A stretch of DNA of 64,000 bases, from contig JALUYI010000017.1 of assembly GCA_027013095.1 (NCBI GenBank), forward strand, positions 1-64,000. Reading direction: 5' to 3'. Numbering within the stretch: the first letter of the stretch is position 1; each line of letters starts with the position of its first letter. The translations under genes and the position numbers were made by a program. The notes below the pieces were generated by a model that was given only the letters and a program-made list of their open reading frames with translations, was not told where the DNA came from and searched no databases. Source of the DNA: Paracoccaceae bacterium. Its GTDB lineage: Bacteria; Pseudomonadota; Alphaproteobacteria; Rhodobacterales; Rhodobacteraceae. Shown here one piece after another: positions 7,927 to 16,047 of this stretch.

Positions 7927-10038
7927 ATGATCACCAACCTTGTCTTTGACCCTCTTGTGCCGGTCAGCCTACTGACCGGACTGGGGGCTGTGGCGGCAGC
8001 CCTCGTGCTGTTTTCCCTGTGGCGCGGGCTGGGCGGCTGGTGGTTGCGCGGATTGGCGGTGCTGATCCTGCTGGCGGCGCTGGCCAACCCCTCGCTGCAA
8101 CGCGAGACCCGCAACCCCCTTGGAAACATTGTCTTTCTGGTCATGGACCAGACCGCCAGCCAGACCATTCGCAAACGTCCCGAGCAGCTGAAAACCGCGC
8201 TGGCGGGAATGCAACAGCGGCTGGGCCAACTGAAAGGGTTCCAGACCCGAACGGTAATCGTCCCGGATGCGCCCGAGGGCAGCGACGCAGGCACCCGCCT
8301 CATGCACGCCCTGAACAGCGCTGCATCCGGCGTTTCGCGCCGCCGTATTGCCGGAGCAATCCTGGTCACCGACGGTCAAATCGACGACATGGCGCTGGCC
8401 CCGAGGGACTTTCCGGCGCCTGTTCAGGTGCTGCTGACCGGCCGCCGGAATGAGTGGGACCGGCGTCTGGTCATCACCAACGCCCCCGCCTTTGCGATCA
8501 TGGGTGAGCCCGTGACGCTGGGGTTGAAGGTCGAGGACAAGGGCGCCGTGCCCAAAGACACGCCAAGCCAAAGCGACCTTGCAATCTCGGTCGATGGCGG
8601 CCCCGAGCAGCATTTCTCGGTTCCGATAGGCCATGAGGTCAGCCTGCCTCTGAAACTGTCCCACGCCGGACAAAACGTGCTGCAATTCCGCCTTCCGGCC
8701 GTCAAGGGCGAGCTGACGACACGAAACAATTTCGCCGTCGTCACCATCAACGGAGTCCAAGACCGGCTGCGGGTTTTACTGGTCTCGGGCGAGCCCCATG
8801 CCGGTGAACGCACCTGGCGCAACCTGCTGAAATCCGACAGCTCGGTCGACCTTGTCCATTTCACCATATTGCGCCCGCCAGGCAAGCAGGACGGCGTGCC
8901 GATGAACGAATTGTCGCTGATCGCCTTTCCCACCAGCGAGCTGTTTCTGGACAAGATCGACCAGTTTGACCTGATCATTTTCGACCGTTACCGGCTGCGC
9001 GGGATTCTGCCCTCGGTCTATCTGGATAACGTCGCGCGTTACGTGGAAAAAGGTGGCGCTGTGCTGATCGCGGCGGGACCCGAGTTCGCTGGCGCTGAAA
9101 GCCTCTATCGCTCGCCGCTGGCCCGCATCCTGCCGGCATCCCCCACTGCGGGCGTTTTCGAGACCGGCTTTGTTCCCCGGATCTCGGCCTTGGGACAGCG
9201 TCATCCGGTGACTGCGGGGCTTCAGGATTTCGCGCCGCGCAAACCCACAAAAGACGGCACGCCGGGTTGGGGGCGCTGGTTTCGCATGGTCGATGTGACT
9301 CCAAAATCCGGCGATATCGTCATGACCGGCCCCAAAAACCGACCGCTGCTGATTCTGGATCGGGTCGGCAAAGGGCGCGTTGCACTGCTGGCCTCGGATC
9401 AGGCGTGGCTGTGGGATCGCGGATTCGAAGGCGGCGGCCCGCAGCTGGAGCTGTTACGCCGTCTGGCCCACTGGATGATGAAAGAGCCGGAACTGGAGGA
9501 AAACGCCCTTGGCGCAACGGCCAAAGGGCGGCACATCACCGTCACCCGGCGCACGTTGAGGGACAAGCCCTACCGCCTGTCCATAACCGGCCCGACCGGC
9601 AAGGCACGCGAGGTGTCGATGAAAAAGATCGCACCGGGGCGTTATGTCTATCGCTTTACCGGTCGGCAGAACGGGCTCTATCGGTTTCAGGAGATTGCGT
9701 CGCCCGATGGCGTCAACGGACCTCGTCCGCTGACGGCGGTTCTGGCCTTGGGGCCGCGGGCGCCAAAGGAATTTGAGGATCCGGTCTCGACCGGCGCGCG
9801 GCTGGCAACTCTGGTGCGCACCAGCCGCGGCGGGATCCACCGGATCGCGGATGGCCTGCCCGCGCTTCGTCTGGTGCACGCCGGGCATGTCGCCTCGGGA
9901 CGTGGCTGGATGGGGCTGGTGGCGCGCAACGCCTATGTCACCACCGACATCCATCTGCGGCCTCTGGCGCGGACCTGGGTATTTCTGCTGCTGGCTGCAT
10001 CCCTGATGCTGCTGGCCTGGTGGCGCGAGGGGAAATAA
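7927..10038 (+). CDS. Membrane-anchored GATase1-like protein of the MoxR cluster
   Basis: 703 residues starting 2 nt after the previous stop. It has two N-terminal membrane segments (about residues 10-55) and one at the C-terminus (RTWVFLLLAASLMLLAWW), so most of the chain faces the periplasm. The middle has VWA-like and class-I glutamine-amidotransferase-like strands (VLLVSGEPHAGERTWRNLL; FDRYRLRGILP; GGAVLIAAGPEF) without an evident catalytic Cys-His-Glu triad. Related proteins are annotated only as membrane protein or glutamine amidotransferase. It is the last gene of the moxR-DUF58-BatA/DUF4159 cluster. Confidence 0.72.
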   Translation: MITNLVFDPLVPVSLLTGLGAVAAALVLFSLWRGLGGWWLRGLAVLILLAALANPSLQRETRNPLGNIVFLVMDQTASQTIRKRPEQLKTALAGMQQRLGQLKGFQTRTVIVPDAPEGSDAGTRLMHALNSAASGVSRRRIAGAILVTDGQIDDMALAPRDFPAPVQVLLTGRRNEWDRRLVITNAPAFAIMGEPVTLGLKVEDKGAVPKDTPSQSDLAISVDGGPEQHFSVPIGHEVSLPLKLSHAGQNVLQFRLPAVKGELTTRNNFAVVTINGVQDRLRVLLVSGEPHAGERTWRNLLKSDSSVDLVHFTILRPPGKQDGVPMNELSLIAFPTSELFLDKIDQFDLIIFDRYRLRGILPSVYLDNVARYVEKGGAVLIAAGPEFAGAESLYRSPLARILPASPTAGVFETGFVPRISALGQRHPVTAGLQDFAPRKPTKDGTPGWGRWFRMVDVTPKSGDIVMTGPKNRPLLILDRVGKGRVALLASDQAWLWDRGFEGGGPQLELLRRLAHWMMKEPELEENALGATAKGRHITVTRRTLRDKPYRLSITGPTGKAREVSMKKIAPGRYVYRFTGRQNGLYRFQEIASPDGVNGPRPLTAVLALGPRAPKEFEDPVSTGARLATLVRTSRGGIHRIADGLPALRLVHAGHVASGRGWMGLVARNAYVTTDIHLRPLARTWVFLLLAASLMLLAWWREGK

Positions 10039-10133
10039 GGGAAAATACTGGACACCACCTCGGCATTCTGCAACTGGTAAAGCCATATGACCAATCTTGC
10101 AGAGCGTTCTGACGCCCGTCAGGAGACCCGACC

Positions 10134-11567
10134 ATGGACATGCCCACCCCCGATCCATCTGTTCTGTCCCGCAAGGACGAGATCGTTGCCCGCCTTCGTG
10201 CTGCCTTGCCTGAAGGGGCGGTCATCGCGGACCCGACCGAAACGCGAGCCTATGAATGCGACGCGCTGACAGCCTATCGCTGCCCGCCTCTGGCGGTAGT
10301 GCTGCCGGCTTCGACAGCCGAGGTCGCGGCGGTTTTGAAAATCTGCCATGCTGCACGGGTGCCTGTGGTTCCACGCGGCTCGGGAACATCGCTATCAGGG
10401 GGGGCCCTGCCGACGGCAGACAGCGTAATTTTGGGCGTATCGCGGCTGAATCAGGTGCTGGAAACGGACTATCAGAACCGCTTTATCCGGGTGCAGTCCG
10501 GGCGAACCAACCTCAGCGTCACCGGGGCGGTCGAGGCCAACGGGTTTTTCTACGCGCCGGATCCATCCAGCCAGCTGGCCTGTGCCATTGCCGGTAATGT
10601 GGCGATGAATTCGGGCGGCGCCCACTGTCTGAAATACGGGGTCACCACCAATAATCTGCTGGGGGTGACGTTGGTGCAGATGGACGGCACCGTGATCGAG
10701 ATCGGCGGTGCTCATCTGGACGCTGCGGGGCTGGACCTGCTGGGGGTGATCTGCGGTAGCGAGGGCCAGCTGGGAGTCGTGACCGAAGCCACCCTGCGGA
10801 TCCTGCACAAGCCCGAAGGCGCGCGCCCGATTCTGATCGGGTTCGACAGCAATGAGGCGGCGGGGGCCTGTGTCGCGGACATCATCAAGGCCGGAGTCCT
10901 ACCGGTTGCAATCGAGTTCATGGACCGCCCGTGCATCCGGGCAACCGAGGCGTTCGTCCATGCCGGATATCCAGATGTCGAAGCGCTGCTGATCGTCGAG
11001 GTGGAAGGCGACAAGGCCGACATAGACGCCCAACTTGCCCGCATTAGCGACATCGCAACCCGGCATAATCCGGTCGAGATCCGTCAAAGCAAATCGCCCG
11101 AGGAAAGCGCGCGCATCTGGGCCGGGCGAAAATCGGCATTCGGTGCGATGGGGCAGATCAACGATTACCTCTGCCTTGACGGCACGATTCCGGTATCGCA
11201 ACTGCCCCATGTGCTGCAGCGTATCCGGCAATTGTCGGGGCAATATGGTCTGGACGTGGGCAATGTCTTTCACGCCGGAGATGGCAATATGCACCCGTTG
11301 ATCCTGTTTGACGCCAACAAGCCGGGCGATCTGGCCAAGGCCGAGGCGATGGGCGCCGACATCCTGCGCCTCTGCGTCGAAGTCGGCGGCTGCCTGACCG
11401 GCGAACATGGCGTTGGGGTCGAGAAACGCGAGTTGATGTTCGACCAGTTCTCGGCCGAAGATATGGCGGTGCAGATGGCGGTCAAGGATGTGTTTGACCC
11501 AGGGTGGCTGCTAAATCCGGCCAAGGTATTTCCCCTTTCCGTCAGCAACGCCCACCGCGCGCCCTGA
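10134..11567 (+). CDS. glcD: Glycolate oxidase FAD-binding subunit GlcD
   Basis: 477 residues. An N-terminal FAD-binding PCMH domain (VPRGSGTSLSGGALP; GNVAMNSGGAHCLKYGVT) is followed by a FAD-oxidase C domain with HAGDGNMHPLILFD and TGEHGVGVEKRELM. These are standard GlcD features. With GlcE and GlcF it oxidises glycolate to glyoxylate and passes electrons to the quinone pool at the membrane. It follows 95 nt of intergenic DNA and starts the glcDEF operon. Confidence 0.95.
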   Translation: MDMPTPDPSVLSRKDEIVARLRAALPEGAVIADPTETRAYECDALTAYRCPPLAVVLPASTAEVAAVLKICHAARVPVVPRGSGTSLSGGALPTADSVILGVSRLNQVLETDYQNRFIRVQSGRTNLSVTGAVEANGFFYAPDPSSQLACAIAGNVAMNSGGAHCLKYGVTTNNLLGVTLVQMDGTVIEIGGAHLDAAGLDLLGVICGSEGQLGVVTEATLRILHKPEGARPILIGFDSNEAAGACVADIIKAGVLPVAIEFMDRPCIRATEAFVHAGYPDVEALLIVEVEGDKADIDAQLARISDIATRHNPVEIRQSKSPEESARIWAGRKSAFGAMGQINDYLCLDGTIPVSQLPHVLQRIRQLSGQYGLDVGNVFHAGDGNMHPLILFDANKPGDLAKAEAMGADILRLCVEVGGCLTGEHGVGVEKRELMFDQFSAEDMAVQMAVKDVFDPGWLLNPAKVFPLSVSNAHRAP

Positions 11568-11604
11568 GAGCCGGGAACTTCGGACGTTTTGGGGGTGGAT
11601 GTTT

Positions 11605-11661
11605 GGGGGGCGCGGCCCCCCGGCCCGTCCGGGCCTTCCCCCCGGAGTATTTGGACAAAAA
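11605..11661 (+). repeat. GC-rich double hairpin element between glcD and glcE
   Basis: GGGGGGC-GCG-GCCCCCC (11605-11621) is followed by GGCCCG-TC-CGGGCC (11622-11635) and a tail CCCCCCGGAGTATTTGGACA. From memory, the form 'CCCCCGGAGTATTTGGxCAAAAAGAA' recurs in intergenic regions of Rhodobacteraceae genomes. Here it sits inside an operon directly before the glcE start, so it may act as an attenuator or mRNA stabiliser. Only one copy is seen in this window. Confidence 0.55.
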
Positions 11662-11664
11662 AGA

Positions 11665-12795
11665 ATGCATGTTTGTGATGAAAAAGAACTGTCCGAAGCG
11701 ATCGTTTCAGCCGAAGGGCCGTTGCGAATCATCGGCGGCGGCACCCGGGGCTTTGCCGATACGGTTTCGGGGACAGAGCTGTCCACCCTTGGCCTGAACG
11801 GCGTCAGGGTTTACAAACCGGGGGCCCTTACGCTGGTCGTCGGCGCAGGCACGCCGGTCTCGGAGGTCGAGGCTCTGCTGCAGGCCCAAGGGCAGCGCCT
11901 TGCGTTTGAGCCGATGGATCATCGAGGCCTGACCGGACAGAGCGGCCCACCGACGATTGGCGGTATGGCAGCGGCCAATGTCTCGGGACCACGGCGCATT
12001 CAGGTCGGGGCCTGTCGTGATTTTCTGCTGGGCGTGCGCTTTGTCGATGGGGCCGGACGGATCATCAAGAACGGTGGGCGCGTGATGAAGAATGTCACCG
12101 GGTATGATTTGGTCAAGCTGATGGCCGGCAGTTTCGGAACGCTCGGGGTCCTCAGCGAACTTTCGCTGAAGGTTCTGCCGGCGGCCGAAACCGCCGCCAC
12201 CCTGCGCATCGAGGGGCTGGACGACAGCCGCGCAATCGAGGCGCTGGCCGCAGCATTGGCGGCCCCCTTTGACGTCAGCGGAGCGGCCCATACGGAGGGC
12301 GCAACCCTTTTGCGTCTTGAAGGGTTTGCCCAGTCCGTGAGCGCCCGGGCAAAAAAGCTGGCAACCCACCTGAGCCGCTTTGGACCGGCCGAGATTCTGG
12401 ACCATACGGCCACCGATATGATCTGGAAGCGCCTGCGTGATGTCGTGCCATTTCATGACCGTCCGGGCAATGTTTGGCGGATCTCGGTCAAGCCCTCGGA
12501 CGGGCCGCGCATCGGGGCAGCCTTGCGTGATATGGGCGAGGCCCAGATCATCTATGACTGGGGTGGCGGTCTTGTCTGGGCATTGCTGCCCGATGACATC
12601 GATGCGCGCGCCGCGTTGCAGGGGATCAGAGGGCACGCCCGGCTGGAGCGCGCCAATCTGGAAAACCGCAAGACCCTTGGGGTCTTTGCCCCCGAGAGCG
12701 CTGTTATTGCGCAGATTTCGGCAGGGCTGCGGGCCCGGTTCGACCCTCGGGGGATCCTCAATCCCGGGCTGATGCAAACGGCAAAACGAGGCTAG
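11665..12795 (+). CDS. glcE: Glycolate oxidase FAD-binding subunit GlcE
   Basis: 376 residues from ATG 11665. The frame is open 66 nt further up but that part runs through the hairpin element. The FAD PCMH domain shows IIGGGTRGF, FEPMDHRGLTGQ, TIGGMAAANVSGPRR and GGRVMKNVTGYDLVKLMAGSFGTLG, typical of GlcE. It partners GlcD as the second flavin subunit. The stop is 2 nt before the glcF ATG. Confidence 0.93.
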   Translation: MHVCDEKELSEAIVSAEGPLRIIGGGTRGFADTVSGTELSTLGLNGVRVYKPGALTLVVGAGTPVSEVEALLQAQGQRLAFEPMDHRGLTGQSGPPTIGGMAAANVSGPRRIQVGACRDFLLGVRFVDGAGRIIKNGGRVMKNVTGYDLVKLMAGSFGTLGVLSELSLKVLPAAETAATLRIEGLDDSRAIEALAAALAAPFDVSGAAHTEGATLLRLEGFAQSVSARAKKLATHLSRFGPAEILDHTATDMIWKRLRDVVPFHDRPGNVWRISVKPSDGPRIGAALRDMGEAQIIYDWGGGLVWALLPDDIDARAALQGIRGHARLERANLENRKTLGVFAPESAVIAQISAGLRARFDPRGILNPGLMQTAKRG

Positions 12796-12797
12796 CA

Positions 12798-14132
12798 ATG
12801 CAGACCCATTTCACCCCAGAGCAGCTGGAAAATCCGGCAATTTCCCGGGCCGACAAGATTCTGCGGGCCTGCGTCCACTGTGGGTTTTGCACCGCGACCT
12901 GCCCCACCTATCAGGTTCTTGGCGATGAGCTGGACAGCCCGCGCGGACGCATCTACCTTATCAAGGACATGCTGGAAGAGGGGCGTGCGGCGGATACCAG
13001 AACGGTTCAGCATGTGGATCGCTGCCTTTCCTGCCTGGCCTGTGTCTCGACCTGCCCGTCAGGGGTTGATTACATGCATCTGGTCGATCTGGCGCGCGCC
13101 CATATCGAAGAGACCTACCAGCGCCCGCTGGTGGATCGGCTGCTCCGCTGGGCATTGGCGCGAATCTTGCCCTATCCAAACCGTTTCCGGCTGGCCATTT
13201 ATGCCGCCCGGTTGGCCCGACCGTTACAATCCGTTCTGCCGGTGAAACTGCGGGCTCTGATGGCCTTTGCCCCGGACTCATTGCCGCCGGTCAGCCGCAA
13301 TGACGATCCGCAGGTGTTCCCGGCAATCGGACCACGCAAACGCAGGGTTGCGCTGATGACCGGCTGTGCGCAACGGGCGCTGAACACCGACATCAACGAC
13401 GCAACCATTCGCATCCTGAGGCGCGCGGGCTGTGACGTCGTCATCGCCAAGGGGGCCGGGTGCTGCGGCGCCCTAACCCATCACATGGGCAAAACCGACG
13501 AAAGCCACCGAACCGCAGCAAAGAATATCCGCGCCTGGTGTGCTGAAATCGACGGTGCGGGACTGGACGCCGTTGTCATCAACACCTCGGGCTGTGGCAC
13601 GACGCTGAAGGATTACGGCTATATGTTTCAGGACAGCCCACTGGCGGCCGATGCCGCGCGCGCTTCGGCGCTGGCCTGTGATATTTCCGAACTGCTGGCC
13701 GATCTTCACCTGCCCCCAGGCGGGGCGGCACCGCTGAGGGTGGCCTATCACTCGGCCTGTTCACTGCAGCATGGGCAGCAAATCAAGACCCTGCCAAAAG
13801 ACCTGCTGCGTAAGGCGGGGTTCGAGGTGGTCGAACCGGCGGACCCTCATCTCTGCTGCGGCTCGGCGGGCACCTATAACCTGCTGCAGCCAAAGATCGC
13901 AAACCAGTTGAAGGCGCGCAAGATTGCGACGCTAGGCGCCACCGAACCGGCGGTTATCGCAGCCGGAAATATCGGATGCATGATCCAGATCGGCTCGGGC
14001 ACCGATACTCCGGTGGTTCACACGGTCGAACTGCTGGACTGGGCGACCGGTGGTCCCAAGCCCCGCGCGTTGTCGCAAAATCAGGGCCAAACTCCGCCGA
14101 AACCACAGGATTTCCCCGAGATGCACCAATAA
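12798..14132 (+). CDS. glcF: Glycolate oxidase iron-sulfur subunit GlcF
   Basis: 444 residues. Two 4Fe-4S motifs (ACVHCGFCTATCP at about residues 24-36 and CLSCLACVSTCP at about 75-86) precede two CCG domains (GCCGALTHHMG and CCGSAGTYNLL). It carries electrons from the flavin subunits GlcDE to quinone. Tightly coupled to glcE, it ends the operon. Confidence 0.95.
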   Translation: MQTHFTPEQLENPAISRADKILRACVHCGFCTATCPTYQVLGDELDSPRGRIYLIKDMLEEGRAADTRTVQHVDRCLSCLACVSTCPSGVDYMHLVDLARAHIEETYQRPLVDRLLRWALARILPYPNRFRLAIYAARLARPLQSVLPVKLRALMAFAPDSLPPVSRNDDPQVFPAIGPRKRRVALMTGCAQRALNTDINDATIRILRRAGCDVVIAKGAGCCGALTHHMGKTDESHRTAAKNIRAWCAEIDGAGLDAVVINTSGCGTTLKDYGYMFQDSPLAADAARASALACDISELLADLHLPPGGAAPLRVAYHSACSLQHGQQIKTLPKDLLRKAGFEVVEPADPHLCCGSAGTYNLLQPKIANQLKARKIATLGATEPAVIAAGNIGCMIQIGSGTDTPVVHTVELLDWATGGPKPRALSQNQGQTPPKPQDFPEMHQ

Positions 14133-14207
14133 TCCCACATTCCCGCCTTAGTTTCGCCGCATGAACCCGTAGATTTGTCTGTGGGGGCGCGGAGTTAAGG
14201 ACGCGCA

Positions 14208-14984
14208 ATGCGTAAATTTTTGTTGCTGCTGCTCGTGTTGTGGATCACCTCTGAGAAGGCCCCGGCGCAGGACCTGATACAGCCGGTCCGTCTGGCCACG
14301 GCGGATACCGCCGGAGTCTGGAATGCGGTTGGTCGGGTCAATCTGATCGGGACCGGATTTTGCACCGGAGCGTTGATCGCGCCGAACCTCGTGCTGACTG
14401 CAGCCCACTGCATGTATGACAAACGCACGGGCCAACGGGTGAAAACCGAGAACGTCGAATTTCTGGCCGGCTGGCGTGACGGGCGCGCCGTTGCCGACCG
14501 TTTCGCCCGAAAAGTCATCATCCACCGGGCCTACAAATATAACAGCCGCCGCCGCCTTGACCGGGTGGCCTCCGATATCGCGCTAATCGAGCTTGAGCAT
14601 CCGATTCGGAATGTACGGATCTTGCCCTTCGGCTGGGCCGGGCGTCCGAAAGTCGGGCAAACCGTGCGCGTCGTCAGCTATTCCAAGGACCAGCCGCAAG
14701 AGCCCGCGTTGCATAACATCTGCCGGGTTCTGGGCCGCGATCCCAGCGTTCTGGTGCTGTCCTGCCACGTCACCTTTGGGGCCTCGGGTTCGCCCATCTT
14801 CATCACCGAAAACGGCGTGCCCCGCATTGCCTCGATCATCTCGGCCAAGGCCGAATGGCAAAACCGCGATGTCGCCCTTGGCGTAACCCTCAGCCGCCCG
14901 CTGGAAGAGATGCTTTCGTCGCTGGCCTCGGGAAAATCCGCTATCCGCCGTATCCAGTCGCTGAGTTCCCGGCTGCGAAAGTAG
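14208..14984 (+). CDS. Secreted trypsin-like serine protease (S1/V8 type)
   Basis: 258 residues with an N-terminal signal peptide (MRKFLLLLLVLWITSEKAPAQ). The catalytic triad can be seen as His in LTAAHC, Asp in DIALIE and Ser in GASGSPIF. The serine context lacks the classical GDSGGP, as is usual for V8-like bacterial members. It is probably periplasmic, for protein quality control or processing of unknown targets. A lone gene between glcF and hsp20. Confidence 0.85.
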   Translation: MRKFLLLLLVLWITSEKAPAQDLIQPVRLATADTAGVWNAVGRVNLIGTGFCTGALIAPNLVLTAAHCMYDKRTGQRVKTENVEFLAGWRDGRAVADRFARKVIIHRAYKYNSRRRLDRVASDIALIELEHPIRNVRILPFGWAGRPKVGQTVRVVSYSKDQPQEPALHNICRVLGRDPSVLVLSCHVTFGASGSPIFITENGVPRIASIISAKAEWQNRDVALGVTLSRPLEEMLSSLASGKSAIRRIQSLSSRLRK

Positions 14985-15018
14985 CTGGGGTCCGGATAAA
15001 TTTTTTCCCAAAAATCCT

Positions 15019-15046
15019 CTTGAAACACCGATTTTCGCGCCCATAT
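15019..15046 (+). promoter_or_regulatory. Predicted RpoH (sigma-32) heat-shock promoter
   Basis: CTTGAA (15019-15024), a 15-bp spacer, then CCCATAT (15040-15046) matches the sigma-32 consensus CTTGAA-N13-17-CCCCATNT. It lies about 110 nt upstream of the small heat-shock gene, the expected target. Confidence 0.8.
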
Positions 15047-15154
15047 TTTTTTCAGTCGGGCGCTGAGTTCAGGCCTGACATCACAGCCGAGGGGTCGGTC
15101 CGCGATGGACGATCCCGCAACGAACAGTATCGCTCAAGTCAGGAGGATGCGACT

Positions 15155-15634
15155 ATGCGCAATTTTGATTTTACCCCCCTTTACCGGTCAACCGTTGGCT
15201 TTGATCAGTTCGCCGATCTTCTGGATCGGGCGTTTTCAACCGATCTGAACCAAACCACCTATCCGCCCTATAACATTGAAAAAACCGCCGAAGATGCCTA
15301 TCGCATCTCGATTGCGGTTGCCGGTTTCTCCGAGGACGACCTGAATGTCGAAACCCGGGAAAACCAACTGTTCATCTCAGCCCGCAAAACCGAAGAAACC
15401 AAGGAAGAGGCCAAGACCTTCCTTCACCGCGGCATCGCGGAGCGCTCGTTTGAAAAACGCTTCCAGTTGGCGGACCATGTCATCGTGACCGGCGCCAGCA
15501 TCGAAAACGGCATGCTGAACATCGACCTTGTGCGCGAAATGCCCGAGGCGCTGAAACCGCGCAAAATTGAGATCAACGCCAAGAAGGCCATCGAAGGCAA
15601 GTTGTCGAAAAAATCGGTGGACAAGGCGGCCTAA
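15155..15634 (+). CDS. Small heat-shock protein (Hsp20/IbpA family)
   Basis: 159 residues from ATG 15155, preceded by AGGAGGA. The N-terminus MRNFDFTPLYRSTVGFDQFADLLDRA is IbpA-like, here abbreviated to MRNFDFTPLYRSTVGFD. The alpha-crystallin domain runs from about residue 35 to 135 (YPPYNIEKTAEDAYRI; FLHRGIAERSFEKRF; A-x-I-x-N-G-M-L motif as ASIENGMLNI). It is a cytosolic ATP-independent holdase. The sigma-32-type promoter and terminator make it a single-gene heat-shock unit. Confidence 0.95.
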   Translation: MRNFDFTPLYRSTVGFDQFADLLDRAFSTDLNQTTYPPYNIEKTAEDAYRISIAVAGFSEDDLNVETRENQLFISARKTEETKEEAKTFLHRGIAERSFEKRFQLADHVIVTGASIENGMLNIDLVREMPEALKPRKIEINAKKAIEGKLSKKSVDKAA

Positions 15635-15662
15635 CCCGCTCCCGACGGTTCACGACAAAATG

Positions 15663-15692
15663 GGTCCGGGGCATTCGCTCCGGGCCTTTTTA
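15663..15692 (+). terminator. Rho-independent terminator of hsp20
   Basis: GGTCCGGGGC (15663-15672), loop ATTC, then GCTCCGGGCC (15677-15686), pairs over 10 bp including two G-U pairs, and is followed by TTTTTATT. It lies 28 nt after the hsp20 stop. Confidence 0.85.
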
Positions 15693-15711
15693 TTGCGCAG
15701 AGTCCGGTGCC

Positions 15712-15921
15712 TTACCAATGCGGCGGCGGCTGATCGGCCAGCGGGATTGAACCGGCGCTGGCGGCCTCGTCGCTGGCAAGGCGGGCGATCAGCATGTCCA
15801 CATGGCGCCTCAGGGCCTCGATTTCCCCGGCCTGCCGGGCCACGACGTCATTCAACTCATCCACAGTCCGCGCCAGATGCGCATGCTGGATTTCCAGATC
15901 GGTCAGTCGAACATCGCTCAT
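15712..15921 (-). CDS. slyX: SlyX family protein
   Basis: 69 residues, almost entirely a predicted coiled coil (LTDLEIQHAHLARTVDELND, then a second heptad run), ending with the SlyX tail PPPHW. SlyX is a small conserved protein of unknown function. It is convergent with hsp20 and divergent from hisS. Confidence 0.9.
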   Translation of the reverse strand: MSDVRLTDLEIQHAHLARTVDELNDVVARQAGEIEALRRHVDMLIARLASDEAASAGSIPLADQPPPHW

Positions 15922-16047
15922 CCCGGCTCCCCTTTTGGCCCCTTTCCCTTAGCGATAGCACGCCGCATAGAGCGCCTGCAACTTGCCCCTTATTGCCCCA
16001 TGCGTTAGGGAGGCGGCAACATTCGGCCCGACGACAGGAAAACTCCA

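Noticed and set aside
7113-8369. 418-codon minus-strand frame over the DUF4159/GATase-like genes
   Set aside because: Spans two clearly coding genes on the plus strand; composition is that of an antisense shadow.
15100-15154. ROSE-type RNA thermometer in the hsp20 leader
   Set aside because: Only a short TCGC/GCGA pairing around the ribosome site can be drawn. This is too weak to annotate.
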